This document shows positions 8,035 through 16,857 of a stretch of DNA of 64,000 nucleotides, piece by piece (position 1 is the stretch's first letter; every line of letters starts with the position of its first letter). This DNA comes from an uncultured Sutterella sp. (GTDB lineage Bacteria > Pseudomonadota > Gammaproteobacteria > Burkholderiales > Burkholderiaceae_F). The notes beneath the pieces were generated by a model. It saw nothing but the letters and a program-made list of their open reading frames with translations. It had not been told where the DNA came from and searched no databases. The translations under genes and the position numbers were made by a program. The stretch is from positions 1 to 64,000 of the forward strand of contig CAJLHF010000005.1 in the NCBI GenBank assembly GCA_905206365.1, in the 5' to 3' direction.

Positions 8035-10014
8035 TTACGACCGCAGGTTGCTCGAAGGCGTCGGAGCACTTGCGGCGGGCTCGGGTGTTTCGGTCGCATC
8101 GGTCGGAACATTCGAATCCGTCGAAGCAGCCGAAACCGCATTCAACGCGTCGACGATCGCCTCGACCGAGGCGGGTTTTTGAAGGATCCGCGGGAGCGTC
8201 GCGGGCATCGTTTCGCCGGGCTCGGGTCGCTCGAAGCGCGCTTCGATCAAGTCGCGCGCCGCGGCCGTGAGCACCACCGCCGGAAGGCGCGAGCCTCTGA
8301 GTTTCTCGATCCGCCCCGCGATGTCGAGTCCCGTCGGGCGGTCGTCGCCGAGGTTGTAGTCCGTGAGCAGCCGCAGGTTCTCGACGGACGCCAATTTCCG
8401 GCACGCATCCTCGTCGGGAAGTTCGTAAGCAAGCACCTCGGCCCCCAAACTCTCCAGGGTCGAACCGAGCGCTTCGCGCACGAAGGCGTTGTCTTCGACG
8501 AGCGCGATTTTGCCCGACAAGCGCCCGAGCGCCGACGCCCGAACGGCCTTCGGCGAACAGAGCCGCACCTGTTCGGCTTCGCTCACTTCAAGGCACAGAC
8601 GAAAGACGCTCCCGCGCCCGAGGTGCGAGCCCACGGAAAGACCGATGCCGAGCTCGCGGCAGATCCCCTTTACGATCGAGAGCCCGAGACCGAAGCCCGT
8701 CCCGGGGCGGGCCTTCCCGGCCGAGCCGCGGTAGAAGGTGTCGAAAATGCGCGCTTTGTCTTCGCGCGAGAGTCCCGGACCCGCATCGTAGACCCCGATT
8801 TCGACTCGGCTCGCACCGCGACGACGCAGTGCCAAAACCACCTCCGCATTGGGGCGCGTTTCATCCGTATAACGAATGGCGTTCGAGACGAGGTTCCGCA
8901 ACGCCCGGCGCAAAAGCTGCGGGTCCGTCGCAACCGTTACGGGAATCGGGCGAATGCGGAAACGGATCCCCTTTTCGCGCGCGACGGGACCGAATTCCTG
9001 CTCGAATTCTTCGAGCAGCGCCGTGAGGTCCACCTGCTCGACGTGGAGTTCCAGTTTCCCGAATTCCATGCGCGTCACTTCGAGCACCTGTTCGACGAGC
9101 GTCGAAATCGAGTTCGAAGTGCTCGTCAGATGCGCGATGACGGGGGCCGTTTCGGGCGTCGCGCGGCGCTTCAGAATGTCGAGACAGATCCCCATCGCCT
9201 GGAGGGGCTGACGCAAATCGTGGTTTGCGGCTGCGAAAAACCGCGCGCGTTGCTCGCTCACCGCTTCGGTGGCGCGGCGGGCGCTTTCGGCGCGGTTGAT
9301 TTCGGTTTTGAGGCGCTCGACGAGCCGTCTGTTTTCGGCGTCGGTGAGGATCGCCGAGAGCACCATCTCGTTCAATTTCCGACCCGAATAGAGAATGAAC
9401 CCCGTCACGGCAAGGATGACGAGCGCCATGGCGGTTTGGCTGACGCCGTACTGCGCCGCGACGGAAATCGTGAGGGGCGTGAGCGACAAGAGCGTGAAGG
9501 CCGTAAGGGACGGCATCCAGCACGAATACACGGGCCAACTCGCGAACGTCACCGCCACGATCACGGCCACGGTCACGACCTGCTCGATCCCTTCGACGGG
9601 TACGATGAAGGCCGCGCCCGCCACGCCCCAGATGACGCCCGCCGAGACCGCAAGCACCATCCAGCGTCGAATCCACACCCGCACGCGTGCGACGCGATCC
9701 CGATCGCGCCAGAAAAGCCGCACGAAATGAAGCGAAAAATAAAAGTGCGCGAGACCGAACACGCACCAGACGGTAAGAAAGACGGCGTTCACGTCGCTTT
9801 GTTGAAACATCACCGCAAAAGCGATGATCCCCGCGAACTGCGCCGCAAGCGCCACGGGGTGGAGCTTCAGCGAAGCAAGAATGAGCTTCACGAGGGTGCG
9901 CGCCGTAATGGGACGCGCGGCGGGCGCGAGGAAGAAGGCCTTCAGAAACTGCTTGGTTTTCCGGCGCCTGCTCGTGCGTCGCTCGGGCAAGACGTCGGTT
10001 TTGTCGTCGTACAT
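8035..10014 (-). CDS. Membrane hybrid sensor histidine kinase with C-terminal receiver
   Basis: A 659-aa sensor. The N-terminal half (about residues 35-210) has about six hydrophobic segments and little periplasmic sequence, suggesting a membrane-embedded sensor. A coiled linker leads to the H-box FFAAANHDLRQPLQ (phospho-acceptor His265). The ATPase domain follows, with NLVSNAIRYTDE (N-box), GVYDAGPGLS (G1) and TGFGLGLSIVKG (G2). A receiver of about 110 aa starts near IALVEDNAF, with Asp in LLTDYNLGD and Lys in LQKP. ATG 10014 is the first plausible start. This ANHDLRQPLQ type of hybrid kinase is common in proteobacteria, usually of unknown signal. No adjacent regulator; the LuxR-type regulator at 240 is a possible partner. 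Confidence 0.92.
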   Translation of the reverse strand: MYDDKTDVLPERRTSRRRKTKQFLKAFFLAPAARPITARTLVKLILASLKLHPVALAAQFAGIIAFAVMFQQSDVNAVFLTVWCVFGLAHFYFSLHFVRLFWRDRDRVARVRVWIRRWMVLAVSAGVIWGVAGAAFIVPVEGIEQVVTVAVIVAVTFASWPVYSCWMPSLTAFTLLSLTPLTISVAAQYGVSQTAMALVILAVTGFILYSGRKLNEMVLSAILTDAENRRLVERLKTEINRAESARRATEAVSEQRARFFAAANHDLRQPLQAMGICLDILKRRATPETAPVIAHLTSTSNSISTLVEQVLEVTRMEFGKLELHVEQVDLTALLEEFEQEFGPVAREKGIRFRIRPIPVTVATDPQLLRRALRNLVSNAIRYTDETRPNAEVVLALRRRGASRVEIGVYDAGPGLSREDKARIFDTFYRGSAGKARPGTGFGLGLSIVKGICRELGIGLSVGSHLGRGSVFRLCLEVSEAEQVRLCSPKAVRASALGRLSGKIALVEDNAFVREALGSTLESLGAEVLAYELPDEDACRKLASVENLRLLTDYNLGDDRPTGLDIAGRIEKLRGSRLPAVVLTAAARDLIEARFERPEPGETMPATLPRILQKPASVEAIVDALNAVSAASTDSNVPTDATETPEPAASAPTPSSNLRS

Positions 10015-10201
10015 GATCGCGGATCGGGAAAAACTGCGGGGGCGCGGGTTGCGTCGGTTGCCGAGCGCCACGCGTCGGAAAAAGGACAAGGTACAGGAAT
10101 TGCGCCGGGGCGGCAACGGCCGGGGCGCTCGCACGACCATCCGAAGCCCGGATGGTATCGCGATCGTCCCGGAAAGAGGCGACCGACGCCGCGGCGCCCC
10201 G

Positions 10202-11248
10202 TCAAATTCGTCCGGGAACCTCCGGGGCCCGCAACAGCGCCCGACGTTCGCCCGCTTCCCGCGCTTCGTTTTTTTCTTCGGCCTCAAGCTCCAACCGCAC
10301 GCGACACCCCACGGGGAGCGCGTGTTTGTCGGGGCCGTGTCCCATCGGAAAGCCCGTCAGCACGGGCGGCATCGTCGGATCCGACGTGATGAAGTCGAGC
10401 GCGTCCGCAAGCCGGAAGTCCCCGGGGAACGCCACGGCGCGATCCGCCCCGGTGATGCTTCCGAAAAGTATCGCGCGCTGCGTCTCCAAAATCCCCGCGT
10501 CCCGGAGCGTCAGAAGCATCCGTTCGATCCGATAGGCGCTCTCGCCCACTTCTTCGAGAAAAAGGATCCCGCCGCGAAAGGCTTCGGGGTCGAGCCACGG
10601 CGTACCGACAAGCGCCGTCGTCATGGCGAGATTCCCGCCCCAGAGGAGCCCCTCAAGAGCGGTGCGCTCGGCGGACACCCGACTTTTGCCCGCGATACGG
10701 GCCGAAAATCCGACCTCGAATTCTTTTCCTTTTTCCTTCCCTTCAAGCGTTGCCGTCGCTTTCAGAAACCCCTCGACCGTGAGGACGCTCGGTCGATCGA
10801 AGGACGAGAACGTGGGTCCGTGCCAGGACGGACGGCGCGTCTTCGTATAGAGCGCGATTTGAAGAGCCGTCGCATCCGAATACCCCATGAAGGGGGCCCG
10901 ACTCCGTTCGAGCACCTTCCAGTCGATTTCGCGCAGTAGACGCGAAGCGCCGTACCCGCCGCGAAGCGCGAGGACGAGGTCCGTGTCGGCGTCGGTCATC
11001 GCTTCCGTGAAGTCGCGAAGACGCGCCTCGTCCGTCCCCGCAAAGCGCGCGACGTTCCCCCGGGTCGCCTCGGGAAGACGAACGTCCCCGTCGGGGAGGA
11101 GCTCCTTGAGGTTTGCCAGACACGTCGCGCGACGCACCTCGTCGATCGAGCCGTCCGCGCGGATCATTTGACGCGAAGGGGCCGTGACGCGAATGCGCGG
11201 GAAAGCGCGGGAGCTTTCTTTCAGGGAATTCAAGGGAGCCCCGCTCAT
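10202..11248 (-). CDS. LD-carboxypeptidase, peptidase family S66
   Basis: A 348-aa serine peptidase of the LdcA/MccF family. LdcA releases the terminal D-Ala from murein tetrapeptides during peptidoglycan recycling; MccF-type relatives cleave peptidyl-nucleotide toxins. The nucleophile Ser lies in PFMGYSDATAL, preceded by LRGGYGASRLL. The Glu/His partners are probably in GGILFLEEVGE and MGHGPDKHALPVG. The start ATG overlaps the tadA stop by 4 nt (ATGA), so the two genes are translationally coupled. There is no signal peptide, so it acts in the cytoplasm. LdcA versus MccF-like function cannot be decided from the sequence. Confidence 0.88.
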   Translation of the reverse strand: MSGAPLNSLKESSRAFPRIRVTAPSRQMIRADGSIDEVRRATCLANLKELLPDGDVRLPEATRGNVARFAGTDEARLRDFTEAMTDADTDLVLALRGGYGASRLLREIDWKVLERSRAPFMGYSDATALQIALYTKTRRPSWHGPTFSSFDRPSVLTVEGFLKATATLEGKEKGKEFEVGFSARIAGKSRVSAERTALEGLLWGGNLAMTTALVGTPWLDPEAFRGGILFLEEVGESAYRIERMLLTLRDAGILETQRAILFGSITGADRAVAFPGDFRLADALDFITSDPTMPPVLTGFPMGHGPDKHALPVGCRVRLELEAEEKNEAREAGERRALLRAPEVPGRI

Positions 11249-12282
11249 CGGTCGGCCCCCTCGGCGTCGGGGTTTCGAGCGGCCGGAGAAGAACGGAAGC
11301 AACGGGACCGATCCGCGGAATCTGCCGACGCCGCACGCTTTTCGCTTCGGCGCGCTTCGAAAAAGTCCTTCAGCATCCGCTCCGACTCGGCTTTCAACAC
11401 CCCCGTCGTCACCCACGGGCGGTGGTTTACACCGGGGACGTCAAAGAGCGAAAAGGCTCCGCCCGCAGCGCCCTTTTTCGGGTCGTCCGCACCGAAAACG
11501 AGCCGTTCGAGGCGCGCTTCCGCAATCGCCCCCGCACACATCGGGCAGGGTTCGAGCGTAACGTACAGCGACAACCCTTCGAGGCGGTGGTTTTCAAGCA
11601 GCCGCGCACCTTCACGCAACACGAGCACTTCGGCGTGCGCGGTCGGATCCCGATCGCGGATCGTGCGGTTGCCGCTTCGCGCAACCACGCGCCCCTCCTT
11701 GACGAGCACGGCTCCGACGGGCACTTCGCCCGCTTGTGCCGCTTTTTCCGCCTCCTCGAGCGCCTCCCGCATGAAGCGAACGTCCGCTTCCGGATCGATT
11801 GCAGGCGCCCCCGAATTCACGCTTCGATTCTTTTCCCGAAGCGCTTCGATCCGACGCGCGCGACGTTCGGCGAGGATCGTGCGGGCGCTTTCCAATTCGT
11901 CGAGAAGGCGCGAGGCGGTCACGCCCGGCATCGGTTCGAGAAGCGACCGGTAAAGTCCGGGAGCGTCACCTGCGGGGCTCGAGCGCTCCGCAAGCGAAAA
12001 CCGCTCGAAAAGCGCACGGACGTCGCTCGGGGTCGCCTTCAACCAGTCGCCCGCTTCCGCCAAAAAGCGCGCGGTCGCGCGCTCGACCTCGGCGTCGGAA
12101 AGGAGGTCGCCCTCCGGTTTTGCCGGCCAGAAAAGAAGCGCCGCCCCCGCCACACACTTCAAATCGGCAAGCGTCGGGTCGTTTTTCTCGATCGAAGCGA
12201 GCGTACTCCCCCGACGAATCGAGAGGGCGACGAAGCGTTCGATGTCGCCGAGCGTATAGTCGCGGACAACGTAGGCATACAT
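11245..12282 (-). CDS. tadA: tRNA adenosine(34) deaminase with extra N-terminal domain
   Basis: A 345-aa protein. The C-terminal part (from about residue 165) is a full TadA: the zinc/catalytic motif TAHAEVLVL (HAE), PCPMCAGA and the EVPVGAVLV segment. TadA converts A34 to inosine in tRNA-Arg(ACG). The N-terminal 160 residues (MYAYVVRDYTLGDIERF onward) are not part of normal TadA (about 165 aa), and I do not recognise them. ATG 12282 has GGAG about 11 nt upstream; a further upstream in-frame start is possible but weaker. The 3' end overlaps the LD-carboxypeptidase start. The extra domain could aid tRNA binding or be an unrelated fusion. Confidence 0.88.
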   Translation of the reverse strand: MYAYVVRDYTLGDIERFVALSIRRGSTLASIEKNDPTLADLKCVAGAALLFWPAKPEGDLLSDAEVERATARFLAEAGDWLKATPSDVRALFERFSLAERSSPAGDAPGLYRSLLEPMPGVTASRLLDELESARTILAERRARRIEALREKNRSVNSGAPAIDPEADVRFMREALEEAEKAAQAGEVPVGAVLVKEGRVVARSGNRTIRDRDPTAHAEVLVLREGARLLENHRLEGLSLYVTLEPCPMCAGAIAEARLERLVFGADDPKKGAAGGAFSLFDVPGVNHRPWVTTGVLKAESERMLKDFFEARRSEKRAASADSADRSRCFRSSPAARNPDAEGADR

Positions 12283-12448
12283 GGAAGATGAGTCTCCGTG
12301 GAAAAAGCGCGGGGTTCCTCGAGCGGATGCGTTTGCGGCGTCGGACATCTCGGCAACCCTATTTTTGCTCCGCTCGCGGCGTTCGCATCCGTCGCAACCG
12401 TCACGCTACAATATCAGCCCTTGAAAACACTTTTCTGCGGGGAATACC

Positions 12449-12880
12449 ATGCGCCGCTCTTTTCTCTCGGTCGTTTTCGCCGGCCTCTTTTCGGCACTCA
12501 TTCTACCCGCAGCCCATGCCTCGCCTCAGAGCGACGCCCTGGCCGAGTGCCTTGACGCCAACATGACGGCCGACGACCAAAAGGTGCTCGTTCAGTGGGC
12601 GTACGTGGCGCTCGGCAAAACCTCGGCCGCACGCGCCGTTCAGGCGATCCCCGCCGAGAAGACGAAGGCGGTGGAATCGGCCGCGCAGCGCACGCTCTCG
12701 ACCCTCGTACTCCGGAAGTGCTCGAAACCCGCGCTCGCGCTCCTTGTGAAAGACCCGAAAACGGGCCTTCAGGACACGTTGCAAAGTCTCGCCTCACGCC
12801 TCATCCAAGAGGAGCTCAAGCGACGCACTTCGCCCGTTCTGCCGATTACGATCACGGACCTCCTGAAGCCCCGCAGCTGA
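12449..12880 (+). CDS. Small secreted protein of unknown function
   Basis: A 143-aa protein with a clear signal peptide (RRSFLSVVFAGLFSALILP, cleavage after AHA near residue 25). The mature part of about 118 residues is mostly helical, with two cysteines (AECLDANMT and LRKCSKPAL) that could form a periplasmic disulfide. No known domain was recognised. A TACAAT -10-like hexamer lies at 12407-12412, in the gap shared with the divergent tadA operon; its -35 is weak. It is probably periplasmic. Confidence 0.75.
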   Translation: MRRSFLSVVFAGLFSALILPAAHASPQSDALAECLDANMTADDQKVLVQWAYVALGKTSAARAVQAIPAEKTKAVESAAQRTLSTLVLRKCSKPALALLVKDPKTGLQDTLQSLASRLIQEELKRRTSPVLPITITDLLKPRS

Positions 12881-13187
12881 TTTTTTCGTACCGGCTCTCG
12901 GTCCATGCCCGTCGGAAATGCCGTTGCGGCGAAATCCGCGAGGGGACCTCACGGCGCCTTGACGGCGTGACGCCCCGGGAAATCGAAGTCGTCGCGCGGC
13001 TCGGGCTCCCCGATCTCTCCGACACCGTGCCCGCATTCCGTACGTCGTCCTCGGACGTCGACCGAGACCGAACCGGCTCGAACGAGCTCGACGGGCAGTG
13101 CAAAGGACCTCGGAATCGGGGCCATCGGCTTTGAAACGACCTTGCGGGCGTCCGTCGCCCGCGCCTTCGAGTGCGAGCGTTCGGATC
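12881..13187. other. Intergenic region, no feature recognised
   Basis: This 307-bp GC-rich gap lies between two convergent genes. Short frames here have arginine/serine-rich translations typical of non-coding high-GC DNA. I see no good terminator, promoter or RNA gene. Confidence 0.5.
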
Positions 13188-14492
13188 TCAGAAACTCGCC
13201 CCCACGCCTACGAACCATTCGGCCCAGCCTTCCCTCGCATCGGCAAAACCTCCTTGACCGAGCCCGGCGCCGACGTAGGTCGAAAAGACCCCCGCGAGCG
13301 GAATCTCCCAGAGCGTCCGAGCTCCCCATTCCGTGTAGGGAAGTTCGTCCGGAGCCTCGGCGCGCAAAAGAGAGGCCGACACCGACCAGGCGGCGTCCGA
13401 GGCGTAGCGCCGCTCGAAGCCGAGCCCCGTCAACCACGCGACCGGAGCGGTCGAAAACGTTTCGGCAACCGTGACCGCCCCTTCCGCGGGCGTCTCGGCA
13501 AGCACGCCCGTCCCCGTCTGCAACGTCGCGTTGAGCGTATCCGAGGCATTGAGCCTCAGAAGACCTTCGAGCGTCCACAGTTCGGGCGCTTCTCCGACAA
13601 GAAGCTCCTCGTCAAAAAGCGTGCTCGCGAGATCGGCGTTGCTCTGCCGCCCCAGTGCGCAGGAGAAGCGAAGCGCACCCGCTTCGTTCTCAAAGGCCCG
13701 CGTCATGCGCGTGCCGAAGAGCTCCCCCTCGGTTCGCGTTCCCCAGACTTCGATCGCACTCCAGCCGACGGGGTCGTCGAGCCTCGCGATCGCGGAAAGC
13801 GACTCGATCGGCTCGAAGGCGACGTCGATCGCACGGGTGTTTTCGTAGAGAAGCGCACCCTGAAGGTCCTCGGCCTCCCAGCCCGCTTCGAGCGCCCCGT
13901 ACCGGCCCGCGTCAAAGGTGCCGTACTGAGCGCGCACGGGAAGTCCCGCCGCCTCGCCCTGCCAGTAGACGCTCGAAGCGAGCGTTTCCGATATTGCGGG
14001 CCTCAGCTCCATGGGTTCGATCGGGTAGTCGTCCGCGAGGCTTCCGAGGGATTTCGAGATCGACGAGGTCATCGAAAGCTTGCGGCCCATCATCTTCGAG
14101 CGCCCGACGACAAGGCGCTCCTCGCCGCGCGCGAAGGAGAGATTTGCCTGTCGATCGAAGGGCACGTCGTTTTTGCCGAAGGTTTTGCTCGAACGATTCA
14201 AAGTCCCTTCGAGCGCGACCCCGACCGCAAGGTCGTTCTCGAAGGTCCAGCCGCCTTCGAGTCCCGCCCAGGATTTGCCCGAGGGCGCCGCGTGAAAGTC
14301 GACGCCGTCCTTCTTCGACTCGAGTCCCGTGTGCAGCGTCCCGTAGGCGCCGGCCTCGGGCTCGCTCGTCACGGCGCAACCCCCAAGAAGCGCCGCTCCG
14401 CAAAGACCGAGAAGAACGCCCCGGAAAGCCCCCGAACGCAGGGTCGAGTCCGCCGCCGCGCGGGCGCCTTGTTTTCTCTCTTGTTCGGTCAC
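13188..14492 (-). CDS. Porin-like outer-membrane beta-barrel protein with lipobox-type signal
   Basis: A 434-aa protein whose mature part has the alternating, aromatic- and Gly-rich pattern of beta-strands and ends in Phe (FVGVGASF), the usual C-terminal signature of outer-membrane porins. The start is decided by the ribosome binding site: AAGGAGG at 14498-14504 lies 5 nt upstream of GTG 14492. The signal sequence reads GVLLGLCGAALLGGC followed by AVTSEPEAG. LLGGC matches a lipoprotein box, which is unusual for a porin; cleavage by signal peptidase I is the alternative. It probably forms a trimeric general diffusion pore. No regulator is adjacent. Confidence 0.8.
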   Translation of the reverse strand: MTEQERKQGARAAADSTLRSGAFRGVLLGLCGAALLGGCAVTSEPEAGAYGTLHTGLESKKDGVDFHAAPSGKSWAGLEGGWTFENDLAVGVALEGTLNRSSKTFGKNDVPFDRQANLSFARGEERLVVGRSKMMGRKLSMTSSISKSLGSLADDYPIEPMELRPAISETLASSVYWQGEAAGLPVRAQYGTFDAGRYGALEAGWEAEDLQGALLYENTRAIDVAFEPIESLSAIARLDDPVGWSAIEVWGTRTEGELFGTRMTRAFENEAGALRFSCALGRQSNADLASTLFDEELLVGEAPELWTLEGLLRLNASDTLNATLQTGTGVLAETPAEGAVTVAETFSTAPVAWLTGLGFERRYASDAAWSVSASLLRAEAPDELPYTEWGARTLWEIPLAGVFSTYVGAGLGQGGFADAREGWAEWFVGVGASF

Positions 14493-14809
14493 GGTCGCCT
14501 CCTTCTCTTCTTCGATCCGATCCCAGAATAGCGTCAACAGAGAGCCGGGAGCCGCATCCGGTCTCCCGGACGCGGCAAAGTCGTGCAAACCTCTGTTTCC
14601 GTTTGCAACGACCGTCCGTTCGCACGCACCGACAATGCAACGTTGCCCTTCGGAGGGCGCCGGTTCGTTCGGTCGAATCGCGCGAAGCGACCGCTCTGCT
14701 CGGGAACTTCGACGTCGGTTGAGAACGGCAGCCCGCTACAATGGGGGCCTTCTTCGTTTTCGGGCCGCTCAATCGGTCCTGCCCTTTCCGTCCGTTCCGT
14801 CGATTCTCC

Positions 14810-16198
14810 ATGCTCATTCGCCGCCTCTTGGGCGAGCGCGACCTCGAAGCGCTCGGTCCGCTCCCCGACCTTCTTCCGAACCTCTGGTACGGCGCCCCGC
14901 ACCCGGCGCTCGTGCGTCTGAGGGACGCGGTACGAAGCGGAACCCTTTTCCCCTACGAAACCGCGCACCTCTGCGGTCGCACGGGGGCGGGGCTTTTCGT
15001 CGGTCCCCGAGGAGTCGAGATCATCCTCGCGCACGAACCTTTTCGCGAACCCGAACGGGATCCGGGGTGCGCGCTGCCGCTTGCCGAGCGCCTTGCAGGA
15101 ACAGTCGAAGCATCCGCTTTCGAGTTTGCGGCCAAGACGACCGAGCTCGTCGACGCGCGGGGCGAATCCTTCCGGCTTTTCGATTTCGCCGAAGCGCTCT
15201 TCGCCGCCAAGCCCCTCAAAATCGCCCGCGGAGGCGGTGCGGGCCTCAACCTCACGCGCGCGCACTGGATGCGCGCGCTCCTCGACGCCCCTCGGGCTCC
15301 CGCGCCCCGGATTCTCAACGCCGCCCACGCGGCTGGCGCGGGGCGCCTGCGGCTTTACGGCGAATGGTGGGAGGGACCTTCCCCCGTCTTCGACGTGAAG
15401 CACCCCTTGATGTGGCTCGCACCCCGCACGACCGTAAAGCCCCTCGTCGAAAGGCTTCTCGCCGATACGCCCGCCGCGGCCGACCCGCGCCTTACCGACC
15501 CGCGGGTGCTCGCGAAGCGCCCCGAGATCGTGGCGCAAACGGACGACTGGGTCGTGATCGTGAAGCCTTCGGGCCTCCTCTCGGTCCCGGGGACGCTCGG
15601 GCTCGACGACGCGATGACCCTCACCGCACGGATGATCGGCGAGGCGCAGGGTACCGGGACGGACTCCGTCTCCCTCACCCCCGTTCATCGCCTCGACATG
15701 GACACGTCGGGCCTTCTTGTCTACTCGAAAAACCCGAATGCAACGCGCGCTCTGATGGCGGCGTTCCGCGAAGGGCGCGTCGAAAAACGCTACGAAGCGA
15801 TTCTCGATGGGGTGCTCGATCCCAAGGCGGCGGACTCGGGCGAAATCGCCTTCCCCCTCACCACCCATCCGCTCGATCGGCTGCGCCAGTGTGCGGCGGA
15901 AGGCGGACGCGCGTCCGTCACGCGCTACGCGGTGCTCGCGCGCGGTCGAGAGCGCACGCACGTCGCTCTCGAACCCGTGACGGGACGCACGCATCAGCTG
16001 CGACTTCACGCCGCGCACCCCCTGGGGCTCGGCACGCCCATTCTCGGCGACCCGTATTACGGTCCCGCGGGACTCGCGGCCGAGACGCCCGAGACGCCCC
16101 TCTGTCTCCATGCACGACTCTTGTCCTTTGAGGACCCGCGCACGGGCGAGCGGCTCCGATTCGAGGTGCCCGCGTCCTTTGCGGAGGCGCTTCACTGA
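14810..16198 (+). CDS. RluA-family RNA pseudouridine synthase with long N-terminal domain
   Basis: A 462-aa protein. The C-terminal half (about residues 240-460) is an RluA-type pseudouridine synthase: HRLDMDTSGLLV holds the catalytic Asp, with VTGRTHQLRLH and LGDPYYG further on. These enzymes isomerise uridines in 23S rRNA or tRNA. The N-terminal 240 residues are not an S4 domain and are not recognised; RluA itself has only about 219 aa. I start at ATG 14810 (MLIRRLLGERDL); the 23 in-frame codons upstream look non-coding. Rluc/RluD-like site specificity cannot be predicted. Confidence 0.85.
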   Translation: MLIRRLLGERDLEALGPLPDLLPNLWYGAPHPALVRLRDAVRSGTLFPYETAHLCGRTGAGLFVGPRGVEIILAHEPFREPERDPGCALPLAERLAGTVEASAFEFAAKTTELVDARGESFRLFDFAEALFAAKPLKIARGGGAGLNLTRAHWMRALLDAPRAPAPRILNAAHAAGAGRLRLYGEWWEGPSPVFDVKHPLMWLAPRTTVKPLVERLLADTPAAADPRLTDPRVLAKRPEIVAQTDDWVVIVKPSGLLSVPGTLGLDDAMTLTARMIGEAQGTGTDSVSLTPVHRLDMDTSGLLVYSKNPNATRALMAAFREGRVEKRYEAILDGVLDPKAADSGEIAFPLTTHPLDRLRQCAAEGGRASVTRYAVLARGRERTHVALEPVTGRTHQLRLHAAHPLGLGTPILGDPYYGPAGLAAETPETPLCLHARLLSFEDPRTGERLRFEVPASFAEALH

Positions 16199-16236
16199 CG
16201 TGCTCGAGCGTGTACGTGCGGAGCGAACTCCCCGAC

Positions 16237-16686
16237 TCAATCGCCCGGGAGTTCCTCACCGAGGACGATTTGCACCTCGACCGAGCAGATCGGCTTGAGT
16301 GCGGCGAGGAATGCATCGAGAGCGCGCATGTCGACGAAAACCATGTCGAACCAATAAGCGTCGACGCCCGTCGTTCGATAGCAATGGAGCACGCGCCGAC
16401 TCGTACGGTCACGGTACGCCTCGGCCCGCACCGCGGGCAAGTCGTTGCGCGGGCCATGCACCTTAAGAAGCGCGTGCACGGCATACCCGAAGACGGGACA
16501 GTCCACGTTGAGCGTATAACGGCGAAGAACGCCCGCCTCTTCGAGCCGATCGATGCGATTCCTGACAGCCTGTCCGCTCAAATGCACGCGTTCGCCGATT
16601 TCACGCATGGACATGCGGGCGTTTTCGATCAGCGCTTCAACGATTCGTCGATCGATCCTATCGATCTGTCTCTTGCTCTCGTTCAA
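16237..16686 (-). CDS. Lrp/AsnC-family transcriptional regulator
   Basis: A 149-aa regulator, normal length for Lrp/AsnC. The N-terminal helix-turn-helix (IDRRIVEALIENARMSMREIG and VHLSGQAVRNRIDRLEEAG, residues 10-55) is followed by an RAM-like ligand/oligomerisation domain (residues 65-145). The domain's usual glycine-rich turn is seen as YRTTGVDAYW. It is divergent from the metallo-beta-lactamase-fold gene. The palindrome CTTGAA-AAA-TTCAAG between them (16714-16728) is a good candidate autoregulatory site. The ligand, typically an amino acid, is unknown. Confidence 0.92.
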   Translation of the reverse strand: MNESKRQIDRIDRRIVEALIENARMSMREIGERVHLSGQAVRNRIDRLEEAGVLRRYTLNVDCPVFGYAVHALLKVHGPRNDLPAVRAEAYRDRTSRRVLHCYRTTGVDAYWFDMVFVDMRALDAFLAALKPICSVEVQIVLGEELPGD

Positions 16687-16713
16687 TCTCGCAACACTCC
16701 GTTCCGGTCACTG

Positions 16714-16728
16714 CTTGAAAAATTCAAG
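16714..16728. promoter_or_regulatory. Palindromic operator candidate for the AsnC-type regulator
   Basis: CTTGAA-AAA-TTCAAG is a perfect 6+6 inverted repeat with an AT centre, 28 bp upstream of the regulator start, in the divergent intergenic region. The shape resembles Lrp-family sites. Binding is inferred. Confidence 0.45.
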
Positions 16729-16857
16729 TTCGTGGGGCTCATCTCTTGGAATCGTCTCTTTCGCGACGCCGCCCTCGTCCGTACACTTTTTCCTCAGGTC
16801 GAGCCGTTCTCATTTTCCTCCGAGTTGGCTCCGCGTCTCACGCACCCGGGAAAAATT

